A stretch of 45,453 nt of DNA from Selenomonadaceae bacterium UBA2897 (GTDB taxonomy: Bacteria > Bacillota > Negativicutes > Selenomonadales > Selenomonadaceae): contig DEDT01000044.1 in the NCBI GenBank assembly GCA_002350105.1, forward strand, positions 13,768 to 59,220, written 5' to 3'. This document shows, in pieces, positions 24,563-33,198 of the stretch (its first letter is position 1; every line of letters begins with the position of its first letter). The notes under the pieces were generated by a model. That model worked only from the letters and a program-made list of their open reading frames with translations. It had not been told where the DNA came from and made no database searches. A program made the position numbers and the translations under genes.

Positions 24563-24597
24563 ACTGCCGCGCTGGCCCTATGGCGCGGCAGTTTTTC
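24563..24597 (+). terminator. terminator after efp
   Basis: A perfect 10-bp stem (ACTGCCGCGC/GCGCGGCAGT) with a 10-nt loop and TTTTCTT at the 3' side. Confidence 0.88.
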
Positions 24598-24606
24598 TTA
24601 TCGTGC

Positions 24607-24630
24607 CTCATATTTATGCATAAATATGAG
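24607..24630. repeat. perfect 24-bp palindrome upstream of the Asp23 gene
   Basis: CTCATATTTATG is followed without a gap by its exact reverse complement. It is AT-rich, lies 160 bp before the Asp23-family gene, and may be an operator or a cruciform; a terminator role is less likely because one lies just upstream. Confidence 0.6.
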
Positions 24631-24789
24631 AATATTTTTGCCAAAAGCAGGAATACACCAGACATATCTCGAAATAAGAACATAAAATATCCGTTGGCAT
24701 TTGGCCTGCAACTGGCAGGATGTACGGACAGCCTGCAGGCGAGCTGGATTGCCTGAAACTTATCTTGTCGTATGTGGGAGGTACACAGC

Positions 24790-25203
24790 ATGGAGAAGAA
24801 AGAAACGAATGCAGCGAAAGAGCTGGCAAAAGAGAATTCTCTGGGTTCCATCCATATTTCGGATGACGTCGTCGGCATTATTGCTGGCCTGGCCGCTACG
24901 GAAGTAGAAGGCATCGCAGGCATGAGCGGCGGCATCGTCAGCGGCGTGACGGAGATGCTGGGCCGCAAGAACTTCGCCAAGGGCGTCAAGGTCGAAGTCG
25001 GTGAGAAGGAAGCGGCGGTCGATCTCTACATCGTCGTGAAGTACGGCGTGCGCATCCCGGATGTGGCACTCGCGGCGCAGGAGAATGTCAAGCAGGCCAT
25101 CGAGACGATGACAGGCTTGTCTGTCGTTGAGGTCAACGTGCACGTACAGGGCGTTTCGTTCCCGAGCGAAGAGCCGCAGGTTGAGGAAGCGCGCGTACAC
25201 TGA
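24790..25203 (+). CDS. Asp23/Gls24 family envelope stress protein
   Basis: A 137-residue member of the Asp23 family (YqhY in Bacillus). The core GSIHISDDVVGIIAGLAATEVEGIAGMSGG and the later VNVHVQGVSF are typical. Family members sit under the membrane, held there by AmaP, and are linked to envelope stress or control of lipid synthesis. The next two genes encode AmaP and a DUF2273 protein, the same set as in Staphylococcus. GGGAGG 8-9 nt before the ATG at 24790 selects that start. Confidence 0.92.
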   Translation: MEKKETNAAKELAKENSLGSIHISDDVVGIIAGLAATEVEGIAGMSGGIVSGVTEMLGRKNFAKGVKVEVGEKEAAVDLYIVVKYGVRIPDVALAAQENVKQAIETMTGLSVVEVNVHVQGVSFPSEEPQVEEARVH

Positions 25204-25220
25204 AAGGTGTGAGGCTGGTC

Positions 25221-25799
25221 ATGGGAATCGTTAACCGCCTGCTGCTTTTCATCTGTGCGTTGCTATTGCTCGTGCTGTCACTGGCAGGACTGGGCATGGC
25301 ACTGGGACTTCTGCCCGAGGCGCTTTGGCTGGAGCAGCTGCGCTTTGCCCTGCAGCAGCAGGAGACTGTGCTGGCACTGGCTGTGCTCGCCTTTGTTTCC
25401 CTGCACTTCCTGGGCGTTGCCTGCCGCGCGGCTAAAGGCGAGACGAACGGCCTGGAGCAAGGCGAGGTGCTGACACTGCAGACGCCAAACGGTGAGGTGC
25501 AGGTCGCCCTCATCGCCATCCGCAACCTGCTCAGCCGTGTGCTGAAAGAAGTGCACGGTGTGCGGGACGCGGAGGTGCGCGTCAAAAGGCAGCGCGCGCG
25601 CAAAGGAGAGCAGGAAAGGCTCAGCGTGCGTGTGAGCCTCGTCCTCGGCCGGGAGGTATCCGTACAGAAGGCTGGCGACGCGGTGCGTGATCGGGCGGAG
25701 CAGATTCTGCTGGAGACGTTCGGCCTGTCGGAGGTGCCCGTCACCGTGCATATCGCCGATGTCAGCGATGCACCGGTGCGCGGCCGCCGTGTGGTGTGA
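25221..25799 (+). CDS. amaP: alkaline shock response membrane anchor protein AmaP
   Basis: A 192-residue membrane protein with two N-terminal hydrophobic helices (about 6-28 and 50-68) and a cytoplasmic C-terminal domain resembling Asp23 itself (VALIAIRNLLSRVLKEVHGVRDAEVRVKR, then VPVTVHIADV). Homologues anchor Asp23 at the membrane. GAGG 6 nt before the ATG at 25221 favours that start over the GTG at 25209. The gene is 17 nt after the Asp23-family gene. Confidence 0.85.
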   Translation: MGIVNRLLLFICALLLLVLSLAGLGMALGLLPEALWLEQLRFALQQQETVLALAVLAFVSLHFLGVACRAAKGETNGLEQGEVLTLQTPNGEVQVALIAIRNLLSRVLKEVHGVRDAEVRVKRQRARKGEQERLSVRVSLVLGREVSVQKAGDAVRDRAEQILLETFGLSEVPVTVHIADVSDAPVRGRRVV

Positions 25800-25810
25800 G
25801 GTGCAGGTTT

Positions 25811-26071
25811 ATGCAGGATTTGCAGCGGGAAATCGTGGCGGCACTCACCAGACTCTGGCAGGAGCACCGCGGCCAGACCATCGGCCTTGGCATCGGGCTC
25901 TTCGTGGGCGTGTGTATTCTGTTGTTCGGTTTTTGGCATATTTTGTTTATCGCGTGCTGCGGCGCGCTCGGCCTCTATATTGGCGGCCGGGTGCAGGCGG
26001 GGGAGACGGTGCTGGCGGACTGGGTAGAGTATCTGCACCAGCGCTGGCAGCATTTCCGCCGCGGCTATTGA
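25811..26071 (+). CDS. DUF2273 small membrane protein
   Basis: An 86-residue protein with two membrane segments (about 23-60, TIGLGIGLFVGVCILLFGFWHILFIACCGALGLYIGG split by a short turn) and charged ends. DUF2273 proteins accompany Asp23/AmaP genes; their role is not established. GAGGTG 7 nt before the ATG at 25811 selects this start rather than a GTG at 25796. Confidence 0.8.
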   Translation: MQDLQREIVAALTRLWQEHRGQTIGLGIGLFVGVCILLFGFWHILFIACCGALGLYIGGRVQAGETVLADWVEYLHQRWQHFRRGY

Positions 26072-26149
26072 GCCGCCAGCTGGCAGCAGGCAGGAGGTGC
26101 ACACCGCGGACGGCGGTATGTCACGAAGAAAGAAAGGGTTTTTGCAACA

Positions 26150-26581
26150 ATGAGTCGAAGAGCAGCGCGTGAAAAAGCCATGCAGGCTTTGTTCCAGCTG
26201 GACCTCAATCATGCCGAGGAAGCCGGGCAGGAGCCAGCCTACGAGACGCTGGCCATCGATACCGCACTGGGTGAGGCGGAAGAGCCGCTGAGCAAGAAGA
26301 GCCGCGAGTACATGCAGGCGATTGTCAGTGGTACGCGCCAGCACCTCGCGGAGATTGATGCCCTGATCCAGAAGAGCTCTAAGGAATGGAAAGTGGAGCG
26401 CATGGCGGGCGTCGATCGCAACCTGTGCCGTATCGCGGCCTGGGAGATGTACTACGCAGATGAGAAGCTGGATCCGGGCATCGCGATTAACGAGGCCGTC
26501 GAACTGGCGAAAAAGTATGGCAGCGATGATTCTGGCCGCTATGTAAACGGCATTCTCGGTGCGATGACGAAACTTGCCTGA
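26150..26581 (+). CDS. nusB: transcription antitermination factor NusB
   Basis: An all-helical 143-residue factor that acts with NusE in rRNA antitermination. The N-terminal RRAAREKAMQALFQLDLN and the C-terminal INEAVELAKKYGSDDSGRYVNGILG are diagnostic. The ribosome site is weak (AAAGGG about 13 nt upstream). A terminator follows, so the Asp23-to-nusB block ends here. Confidence 0.95.
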   Translation: MSRRAAREKAMQALFQLDLNHAEEAGQEPAYETLAIDTALGEAEEPLSKKSREYMQAIVSGTRQHLAEIDALIQKSSKEWKVERMAGVDRNLCRIAAWEMYYADEKLDPGIAINEAVELAKKYGSDDSGRYVNGILGAMTKLA

Positions 26582-26597
26582 GGGCTATAGCCAGAGG

Positions 26598-26623
26598 GAG
26601 CCAGACGATGTCTGGCTCTTTTT
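26598..26623 (+). terminator. terminator after nusB
   Basis: A perfect 9-bp stem (GAGCCAGAC/GTCTGGCTC) with a GAT loop and five T residues. Confidence 0.9.
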
Positions 26624-26642
26624 CCTGTGAAGGGGTGATACC

Positions 26643-27866
26643 GTGGCAATCCATAGTGTCAGCGATGTGACGCGCTATATCAAGGGGCTCATCGAGCGCG
26701 AGCCTGCTCTCGGCAGCATTCAGGTGCGCGGTGAGGTCTCGAATTTTAAGCGCTATGCTTCGGAACATTGCTATTTCACGCTGAAGGATGCGCAGTCGGC
26801 CCTGAAGTGCGTGATGTTCCGCAGCAGTGCGGTGCGCCTGCATTTCCAGCCGGAGAACGGCATGCAGGTCGTGGGCTCAGGGCGCATCTCCGTCTATGAG
26901 CGCGATGGTGCTTACCAGTTCTATGTGAACCGCATGGAGCCTGAGGGCCTGGGTGGCCTCGCAGCGGCCTTTGAGCAGCTGAAGAAGAAGCTTACGGCCG
27001 AAGGCCTTTTCGACGAAGCACATAAAAAGCGGCTGCCGCGCTACCCTCATACCATCGGTATCGTGACCTCACCTTCGGGCGCGGTACTGCGCGATATCTA
27101 CCATGTGTCGAAGCGCCGCTGGCCGCAGGTGAAGCTCGTGCTGCGGCCCGTGCTCGTGCAGGGGGAACAATCGGCGGAACAAGTGGCCGATGCCATCCGC
27201 TTCTTCAACGAGGCGTATCCCGTGGATGTGCTCATCGTGGGGCGCGGTGGCGGCTCTATGGAGGATCTCTGGTCTTTCAATGAAGAAGTTGTCGTGCGCG
27301 CCATCTACGCCTCGCAAATTCCTGTGATTTCGGCGGTCGGGCATGAAACGGACTTCACGCTGGCCGACTTCGCCGCAGACCAACGGGCGGCTACGCCCTC
27401 GCAGGCGGCGGAATTTGCCGTGCCGGATCGCCATGAGCTCTACCGCTATGTCGGGAGCCTGCAGGCGCGCGTCAGGGCGCAGGCCCAGCGCGGCCTGCAT
27501 CAGAAAAGGCTGCGCCTCGAGGCTCTACTCGGTCATACAGCGCTGCGCCAGCCGCAGCTGCTGCTCGCGGAGCGCCGCCAGCGCCTCGATCGGCTCATGG
27601 CACGGCTGCAGGAACTGGGTCAGGGTCAGCTGGAGCAGAAGAAGCATCGTCTGCAGCTCACGCTGGACCGGCTCGACCTGCTGAATCCGTTGCAGGTGCT
27701 GCGGCGCGGCTACGGCGTCGTCGAGAAGGACGGACAGCCGCTGACCAGCGTGAAAGCCGTGCATACGGGGGATGCGCTCGACCTCATTCTCCAGGATGGT
27801 CACGTCCCCGTCACGGCGGGGCGTCCCGTACCGAAGCGGCAGCGCCGCGTGAGAAAGGAAGATTGA
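26643..27866 (+). CDS. xseA: exodeoxyribonuclease VII large subunit
   Basis: Degrades single-stranded DNA to oligonucleotides as a complex with XseB. The N-terminal OB-fold (VRGEVSNFKRYASEHCYFTLKD) precedes the catalytic region with GIVTSPSGAVLRDI, VGRGGGSMEDLWSFNEE and SAVGHETDFTLADFAADQRAATPS. A long helical region reads from about 265 to 350. The start is GTG at 26643 after AAGGGGTG. Length is 407 residues. folD, often found just before xseA in Bacillus, is not here. Confidence 0.96.
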   Translation: MAIHSVSDVTRYIKGLIEREPALGSIQVRGEVSNFKRYASEHCYFTLKDAQSALKCVMFRSSAVRLHFQPENGMQVVGSGRISVYERDGAYQFYVNRMEPEGLGGLAAAFEQLKKKLTAEGLFDEAHKKRLPRYPHTIGIVTSPSGAVLRDIYHVSKRRWPQVKLVLRPVLVQGEQSAEQVADAIRFFNEAYPVDVLIVGRGGGSMEDLWSFNEEVVVRAIYASQIPVISAVGHETDFTLADFAADQRAATPSQAAEFAVPDRHELYRYVGSLQARVRAQAQRGLHQKRLRLEALLGHTALRQPQLLLAERRQRLDRLMARLQELGQGQLEQKKHRLQLTLDRLDLLNPLQVLRRGYGVVEKDGQPLTSVKAVHTGDALDLILQDGHVPVTAGRPVPKRQRRVRKED

Positions 27867-27868
27867 TG

Positions 27869-28105
27869 ATGGCAAAGAAAGCTTTGACTTTTGAAGAATC
27901 GCTGGCCCAGCTGGAGCAGATCGTGGCGCAGATGGAGGGCGGCGAGACAACGCTGCAGGAGCTCATGCAGAACTACGCCCAGGGTGTGAAGCTCTCGCAG
28001 CAATGCCTGCAGGATCTCGCGCGGGCCGAGCAGGCCATGGACATCATGGTGACGGGCGAGGGCAAGGATATAACGGAAGAACATTTGGCGATAGAGGAGA
28101 ATTGA
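27869..28105 (+). CDS. xseB: exodeoxyribonuclease VII small subunit
   Basis: A 78-residue helical partner of XseA. The FEESLAQLEQIVAQMEGGETTLQELMQNYAQGVKLSQQC stretch is the family hallmark. Two adjacent ATG codons (27866 overlapping the xseA stop, and 27869) are possible; GGAAG is better spaced for the second. Confidence 0.94.
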   Translation: MAKKALTFEESLAQLEQIVAQMEGGETTLQELMQNYAQGVKLSQQCLQDLARAEQAMDIMVTGEGKDITEEHLAIEEN

Positions 28106-28109
28106 GAGC

Positions 28110-28991
28110 ATGGATATGAAGGCAAAATGGCAGGAGAGACGCGAACTCGTCGAGGCACAGCTGCCCAGGGAATTGCGCCGGGATGAACCGCTCGATGCGA
28201 CGCTCTGCGCGTCGATGGAGTACAGCCTGATGGCGGGCGGCAAGCGCCTGCGCCCCATCCTGCTCATGGCGGCGGCCGATGCCGTGGGCGGCAGGGGGGA
28301 GGACTTCCTCACGACGGGCTGCGCGCTGGAGATGATTCATACCTATTCGCTGATTCACGATGATCTGCCCGCGATGGATAACGACGATTACCGCCGCGGC
28401 AAGTACACGAACCACAAGGTCTACGGTGCGGGCATGGCAACGCTCGCGGGCGATGCGCTGCTCACGCTGGCCTTCGAGGTCATGCTGCGTCAACAGGGCG
28501 CGGATGCCCGGACGAAACTGGCCGTGGTGCAGGAGATGAGCGTGGCCGCAGGCATGAACGGCATGGTCGGCGGGCAGGCCATCGATCTCGAATCCGAGGG
28601 CAAGCACATCCCCATGGAGCTGCTGCGGCAGATGCACATGGGCAAGACGGGCGCGCTGTTCCGCGCGGCCCTGCGCTGCGGCGCCATCCTCGCCGGGGCA
28701 TCCGAGGCACAGCTGCAGGCCCTGACGCACTATGCCGATGCCTTTGGTCTCACGTTCCAGATCACGGACGATATCCTGGATGTAACGGGCGATGAAGCCG
28801 TCATCGGCAAGCCGGTGGGCAGTGATGTACGCAACGACAAGTCCACCTACGTGACGCTGACTTCCCTGGAGGAGGCGCGTCAGCTGGCCGCGCAGACAGT
28901 CGAGGAAGGCGTTGCGGCGCTGAAGGACTTCGGCCCCGAGGCAGATTTCCTGCGCGATCTGCTTCGCTATTTGACGAAGAGGGATAAATGA
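28110..28991 (+). CDS. ispA: farnesyl/geranyl diphosphate synthase (polyprenyl synthetase)
   Basis: Condenses isopentenyl and allylic diphosphates. The first aspartate-rich motif is DDLPAMD (84-90) and the second is DDILD near residue 217; GGKRLRP at 43-49 binds diphosphate. Length is 293 residues, typical for IspA. It starts 4 nt after xseB and overlaps dxs, so it belongs to the xse-isp-dxs operon. Confidence 0.93.
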   Translation: MDMKAKWQERRELVEAQLPRELRRDEPLDATLCASMEYSLMAGGKRLRPILLMAAADAVGGRGEDFLTTGCALEMIHTYSLIHDDLPAMDNDDYRRGKYTNHKVYGAGMATLAGDALLTLAFEVMLRQQGADARTKLAVVQEMSVAAGMNGMVGGQAIDLESEGKHIPMELLRQMHMGKTGALFRAALRCGAILAGASEAQLQALTHYADAFGLTFQITDDILDVTGDEAVIGKPVGSDVRNDKSTYVTLTSLEEARQLAAQTVEEGVAALKDFGPEADFLRDLLRYLTKRDK

Positions 28992-30883
28992 TGGCAGAAG
29001 CAAAAAGATATCCCCTGCTGGACAGCCTGCAGAGCCCCGCTGACATCCGGCAGCTGACGGTGACGGAGCTCGAGAAGCTCGCGGCGGAGATCCGCTGCCT
29101 GCTCGTCGATACCGTCTCCCAGACCGGCGGTCATCTGGCTCCGAGTCTCGGCACCGTAGAGCTGACGCTTGCGCTCTACAGTGTCTACCATTTTCCAGAG
29201 GACAAGCTCGTCTGGGATGTCGGTCATCAGGCGTATACGCACAAGATCCTTTCGGGCCGTCGCGACAGCTTCCATACGCTCAGGCAGCTCGGCGGCATCA
29301 CGGGCTTTCCCAAGCGTTCGGAGTCCGAGTATGATGCCTTTGGCGTCGGCCACGCCTCGACGGCCATCTCGGCTGCGCTGGGCATGGCTGTGGCGCGCGA
29401 CCTGCAGGGCAGGCACAATCGGGTCGTGGCCGTGTTGGGCGATGGCGCTTTGACGGGCGGTCTCGCCTACGAGGGACTCAACAACGCAGGTATGTTGCAC
29501 AGCGACATCACGGTCATCCTCAATGACAACGGCCGCTCCATCGATGCGAATGTGGGCGCCCTCAGCGAGTATCTCTCGGCCATCCGCATTGCGCCGCAGT
29601 ACGCGCGCGCGAAGCAGGATGTGCATGAGCTGCTCAGTGGCACGCACTTTGGCCGCCGTGTGCTCAAGACGGCTGCGGCCATCAAGGACAGTGTGCGCGC
29701 GGCGCTTGTGCCGGGCGATATCTTCGAGGAGATGGGCTTTCACTACGTCGGTCCGCTTGATGGCCACAACATCGGCCAGCTGCAGGAGGTGCTGCGCCAG
29801 GTGCAGCAGCTGCACGGTCCTGTGCTCGTACATATCCATACGCAAAAGGGCAAGGGCTACGCGCCGGCGGAGGCCGATCCTGAGCGCTTCCACGGCGTGG
29901 GCCGCTTTGACCCCGTTACGGGCAGGAGTGCGCCGAAGACGGGGCCTGCCTCCTACACTTCCGTGTTCAGCAAGGCGCTTATCGAGCTCGCGCGCAATGA
30001 TGAACGCCTCGTCGCCATCACGGCGGCCATGCCATCGGGCACGGGACTCAAGGCCTTCGGCGAGGCATATCCGCGGCGCTTCTTCGACGTGGGCATCGCG
30101 GAGGAGCATGCCGTGACCGTGGCCGCCGGTCTCGCGACCGAGGGTATCCACCCAGTCGTGGCACTCTATTCGACCTTTGCCCAGCGCGCTTATGACGAAA
30201 TCCTGCACGATGTCTGCCTGCAGAACCTGCCGGTGACGCTTTGTCTCGACCGCGCGGGCCTCGTCGGCGAGGACGGGCCGACGCACCATGGTGTATTCGA
30301 CATGGCCTATCTGCGCATGATGCCGCATATGACCATCTTCGTGCCGAAGGATGAAGAAGAACTGCGGCACATGCTGGCGACCGCCGTGAAGATGGACAGC
30401 CCGACGGCCATCCGCTATCCGCGCGGCGCAGGCCTCGGCGTGACGCTGACGGAGGGATTCCAGAATATTCCCGTCGGAAAGGCCGAGATGCTGCAGACGG
30501 GCGGCGAGGTCGCGCTGCTGGCCGTGGGCACGATGGTGGACAAGGCGCAGCAGGCTGCACAGATGCTGCAGGCGAAGGGTCGCAGCTGCACGGTGGTCAA
30601 CATGCGTTTTGTGAAGCCACTCGATACAGAGACACTGCTCGCCTGTGCCAAAGAGAGCAAGCTGCTGGTGACGCTGGAAGAAGGCGCGCTCATGGGGGGC
30701 TTCGGCTCTGCCGTCTGCGAGGCACTGGCCGATGCTGGTGTACAGGTGCCGGTGCTGCGTTTCGGCATCCCCGACCGGTTCATCGAGCAGGGGCCGCGGG
30801 ATGAGCTGCTCGCCCGCGGCGGCCTGCAGCCAGGCCCGATTGCCCAGCGAATTTTAAAATATTTTGAGGAAGACAACAGATAA
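28991..30883 (+). CDS. dxs: 1-deoxy-D-xylulose-5-phosphate synthase
   Basis: A thiamine diphosphate-dependent first step of the MEP isoprenoid pathway. The cofactor motif is GDGALTGGLAYEGLNNAG ending in NDN. VGHQAYTHKILSGR and the pyrimidine-domain DVGIAEEHAVTVAAG and DRAGLVGEDGPTHHG are typical. Length is 630 residues from the ATG at 28991, which is better spaced from AGAGGG than the ATG at 28988. Confidence 0.97.
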   Translation: MAEAKRYPLLDSLQSPADIRQLTVTELEKLAAEIRCLLVDTVSQTGGHLAPSLGTVELTLALYSVYHFPEDKLVWDVGHQAYTHKILSGRRDSFHTLRQLGGITGFPKRSESEYDAFGVGHASTAISAALGMAVARDLQGRHNRVVAVLGDGALTGGLAYEGLNNAGMLHSDITVILNDNGRSIDANVGALSEYLSAIRIAPQYARAKQDVHELLSGTHFGRRVLKTAAAIKDSVRAALVPGDIFEEMGFHYVGPLDGHNIGQLQEVLRQVQQLHGPVLVHIHTQKGKGYAPAEADPERFHGVGRFDPVTGRSAPKTGPASYTSVFSKALIELARNDERLVAITAAMPSGTGLKAFGEAYPRRFFDVGIAEEHAVTVAAGLATEGIHPVVALYSTFAQRAYDEILHDVCLQNLPVTLCLDRAGLVGEDGPTHHGVFDMAYLRMMPHMTIFVPKDEEELRHMLATAVKMDSPTAIRYPRGAGLGVTLTEGFQNIPVGKAEMLQTGGEVALLAVGTMVDKAQQAAQMLQAKGRSCTVVNMRFVKPLDTETLLACAKESKLLVTLEEGALMGGFGSAVCEALADAGVQVPVLRFGIPDRFIEQGPRDELLARGGLQPGPIAQRILKYFEEDNR

Positions 30884-31692
30884 TGGTAAAGAAACGATTG
30901 GATGTCCTGCTCGTGGAGCAGGGACTGGCCGGCAGCCGCGAGCGGGCCAAGCGCATGATCATGGCGGGCGAAGTGCTGGTGGATAACCAGAAAATTGATA
31001 AGGCCGGCGCCACGGTCAAGGAGGAGGCTCAGATCCGCCTGCTCGGGCACGACCTGCCCTACGTGAGCCGCGGCGGGCTGAAGCTCGCCAAGGCCATGGA
31101 CGTCTTCGGCGTGACCATGACGGGCAAGGTGGCGGCCGACATCGGCGCCTCGACGGGCGGTTTTACGGACTGCATGCTGCAGAATGGCGCGGTGAAAGTC
31201 TTCGCCATCGACGTGGGATACGGCCAGCTCGCATGGAAGTTGCGTACGGACGAACGCGTGGTGAATATGGAGCGAACGAATATCCGCAACGTGACACCCG
31301 ATGATATCGGCGAACCGTTGGATTTTGCCTCCATCGACGTGGCCTTTATCTCGCTCACGAAGGTGCTGCCCGTGGCCTACACACTGCTGAAAGACGACGG
31401 CGAAATCGTCGCGCTCATCAAGCCGCAGTTCGAGGCGGGCCGCGACAAGGTGGGCAAGAAGGGCGTCGTGCGCGACCCGAAAGTGCACGAGGAGGTCATT
31501 CGCCGCGTGGTGGCCTTTGCCCGCGAGCAAGGCTTTGTGACCATGGATCTCACCTTTTCCCCCGTCAAGGGCCCGGAGGGCAATATCGAGTATCTCGTGC
31601 GTCTGAGCAAGAACCCGTCGGCTGAGGATACGGTGATGGAAGAAAAAATCGTGGCGACCGTAGCGGCCGCACATGCGGAACTTGACCATTGA
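30883..31692 (+). CDS. tlyA: TlyA family rRNA (cytidine-2'-O)-methyltransferase / hemolysin-like
   Basis: A 269-residue protein with an N-terminal S4 RNA-binding domain (RLDVLLVEQGLAGSRERAKRMI cut short here) and a C-terminal FtsJ/RrmJ-type methyltransferase (ADIGASTGGFTDCMLQNGA, VFAIDVGYGQLAW). Homologues methylate 16S and/or 23S rRNA at cytidine 2'-OH. The start codon overlaps the dxs stop by one base. The ispA-dxs-tlyA-argR-recN order is conserved in Firmicutes. Confidence 0.92.
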   Translation: MVKKRLDVLLVEQGLAGSRERAKRMIMAGEVLVDNQKIDKAGATVKEEAQIRLLGHDLPYVSRGGLKLAKAMDVFGVTMTGKVAADIGASTGGFTDCMLQNGAVKVFAIDVGYGQLAWKLRTDERVVNMERTNIRNVTPDDIGEPLDFASIDVAFISLTKVLPVAYTLLKDDGEIVALIKPQFEAGRDKVGKKGVVRDPKVHEEVIRRVVAFAREQGFVTMDLTFSPVKGPEGNIEYLVRLSKNPSAEDTVMEEKIVATVAAAHAELDH

Positions 31693-31722
31693 ATCAGCTA
31701 GTTTTTGTCAGGAGGGCAGCCT

Positions 31723-32574
31723 ATGTTGAAGATTGCCGTATTCCCCAACGTCGAGAAACCGGCTTCGGCGGGGGTGCTGAAGCGGATTTTCAACTTTTAC
31801 GCCGATAAGGATGTGCAGCTCATGCTGCCGGTGGATGAGGCGCGTTTCTTCAACCTCGAGGATTACGCCGTGCCGCACATCGAGCACGAGCAGGCAGATC
31901 TCGCGCTGAGCCTCGGCGGCGACGGCACGCTCTTGGGTGTCTGCCGTCGCTACGGCGAGATGGAAGTACCGGTCTGTGGCGTGAACATCGGCACGCTGGG
32001 CTTTATGGCCGACATCGAGACGGATGAACTGGAGAAAAAGTTACGGAAAATCATCGATGGTGACTATCATGTCGAGCATCGCCTGCTGCTCGCGGGCTAC
32101 GTGCTGTCGGCGGGCAAGAAACGTTTCCTCGGCCATGCCATCAACGACGTCGTCGTCACCAAGGGCGGCGTGTCGCGCATGCTGCACCTCGGGCTGACCA
32201 TCAACGATACGCACCTTATCGACTTCAAGGCCGACGGCCTGATCGTCTCGTCGCCTACGGGCTCCACGGCTTACTCGCTGTCGGCGGGCGGCCCAATCAT
32301 GAATCCGAATATCCGCGCACTGCTGCTCACGCCGATCTGTGCGCACACGCTGACCTTCCGCCCATTGCTCATCGATGAGGAAGACATCGTGCACGTCCAT
32401 ATTGCGGCCATGCATCAGGATATCATCGTGACCTTTGACGGGCAGGAGAGCTTTCGACTTCTGCCTGACGATGAGGTCATCGTGCAGAAGTCGCGTGCCA
32501 GGGCCTGCATCGTGAAGTTCGAGGACAAGGACTACTATCAGATCCTGCGCACGAAGCTGTGGCGCAACGAATGA
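31723..32574 (+). CDS. nadK: NAD kinase
   Basis: Makes NADP from NAD. The GGDGT motif is in LALSLGGDGTLLGVCRRYG and the second region includes NIGTLGFM and SSPTGSTAYSLSAGGPI. Length is 283 residues. GGAGGG 6 nt before the ATG at 31723 marks the start. It sits between tlyA and argR, an order seen in Clostridia and Negativicutes. Confidence 0.95.
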   Translation: MLKIAVFPNVEKPASAGVLKRIFNFYADKDVQLMLPVDEARFFNLEDYAVPHIEHEQADLALSLGGDGTLLGVCRRYGEMEVPVCGVNIGTLGFMADIETDELEKKLRKIIDGDYHVEHRLLLAGYVLSAGKKRFLGHAINDVVVTKGGVSRMLHLGLTINDTHLIDFKADGLIVSSPTGSTAYSLSAGGPIMNPNIRALLLTPICAHTLTFRPLLIDEEDIVHVHIAAMHQDIIVTFDGQESFRLLPDDEVIVQKSRARACIVKFEDKDYYQILRTKLWRNE

Positions 32575-32605
32575 CGTTTATGCGATTACCAAAGAGGGGG
32601 AGAAG

Positions 32606-33091
32606 ATGAAGAACCTACGTCACGCGATGATCAAGGAAATCATTGCCCAGGAAATCATAGAAACCCAGGAGGATCTGGCCGACGCCCTGCGCGCACACGA
32701 TATCCAGGTGACGCAGGCTACGGTTTCCCGCGATATCAAGGAGCTCATGCTCATCAAGATTCCTATCGGCGATGGCCGCTATCGCTACGCCTCGCCGACG
32801 AAGGAGAGCGTTATCTTCACGCCGGACCGCGTGAAGCGCCTCTTCGAGGATACGGTCACCAGCGTCGATATGAGTGAGAATATCGTCGTGGTGAAGACGC
32901 TGCCGGGCAGTGCGAATACCGTGGCAGCTGCGCTCGATCACGCCGACTGGAGCGAGATCATCGGTACGGTGGCGGGCGATGACAACATCCTCGTCGTCGC
33001 CAAGCCGAAGACTGCGGCGAAGACCGTCGTGGCGCGCATCCGTGAGCTCATGAACGATACACCAGCGACGCAAAGGAAATCACAAGAGTAA
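32606..33091 (+). CDS. argR: arginine repressor ArgR
   Basis: A 161-residue transcription regulator of arginine metabolism. The N-terminal winged helix shows IETQEDLADALRAHDIQVTQATVSRDIKEL. The C-terminal oligomerisation and arginine-binding part has TLPGSANTVAAALDHADWSEIIGTVAGDDNILVV, including the GTVAGDDN signature. GGGGGAGAAG directly precedes the ATG. The stop codon overlaps a long hairpin. Confidence 0.95.
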   Translation: MKNLRHAMIKEIIAQEIIETQEDLADALRAHDIQVTQATVSRDIKELMLIKIPIGDGRYRYASPTKESVIFTPDRVKRLFEDTVTSVDMSENIVVVKTLPGSANTVAAALDHADWSEIIGTVAGDDNILVVAKPKTAAKTVVARIRELMNDTPATQRKSQE

Positions 33092-33131
33092 CAATAAAGG
33101 GCATGTGGTTCTGCCGCATGCCCTTTATTGT
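33091..33131. terminator. perfect 15-bp inverted repeat between argR and recN
   Basis: ACAATAAAGGGCATG pairs exactly with CATGCCCTTTATTGT across an 11-nt loop. It starts in the last base of the argR stop codon. The tail TTTATTGTC is only moderately T-rich, so it may be a terminator, an attenuator or an mRNA-end stabiliser. Confidence 0.6.
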
Positions 33132-33198
33132 CAAGGAGCATACGAGCGGCATTGACGCCGTTTTTTCTTCGCTATGTTTGAAAGAGGGTTCGTTCTTT

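Noticed and set aside
24607..24630. The 24-bp palindrome as an ArgR box
   Set aside because: It lacks the TGAAT-N4-ATTCA core.
28967..30370. A 467-codon open frame antisense to dxs, and other long antisense frames
   Set aside because: They mirror well-supported genes; GC-rich third codon positions create such shadows. No family features or ribosome sites.
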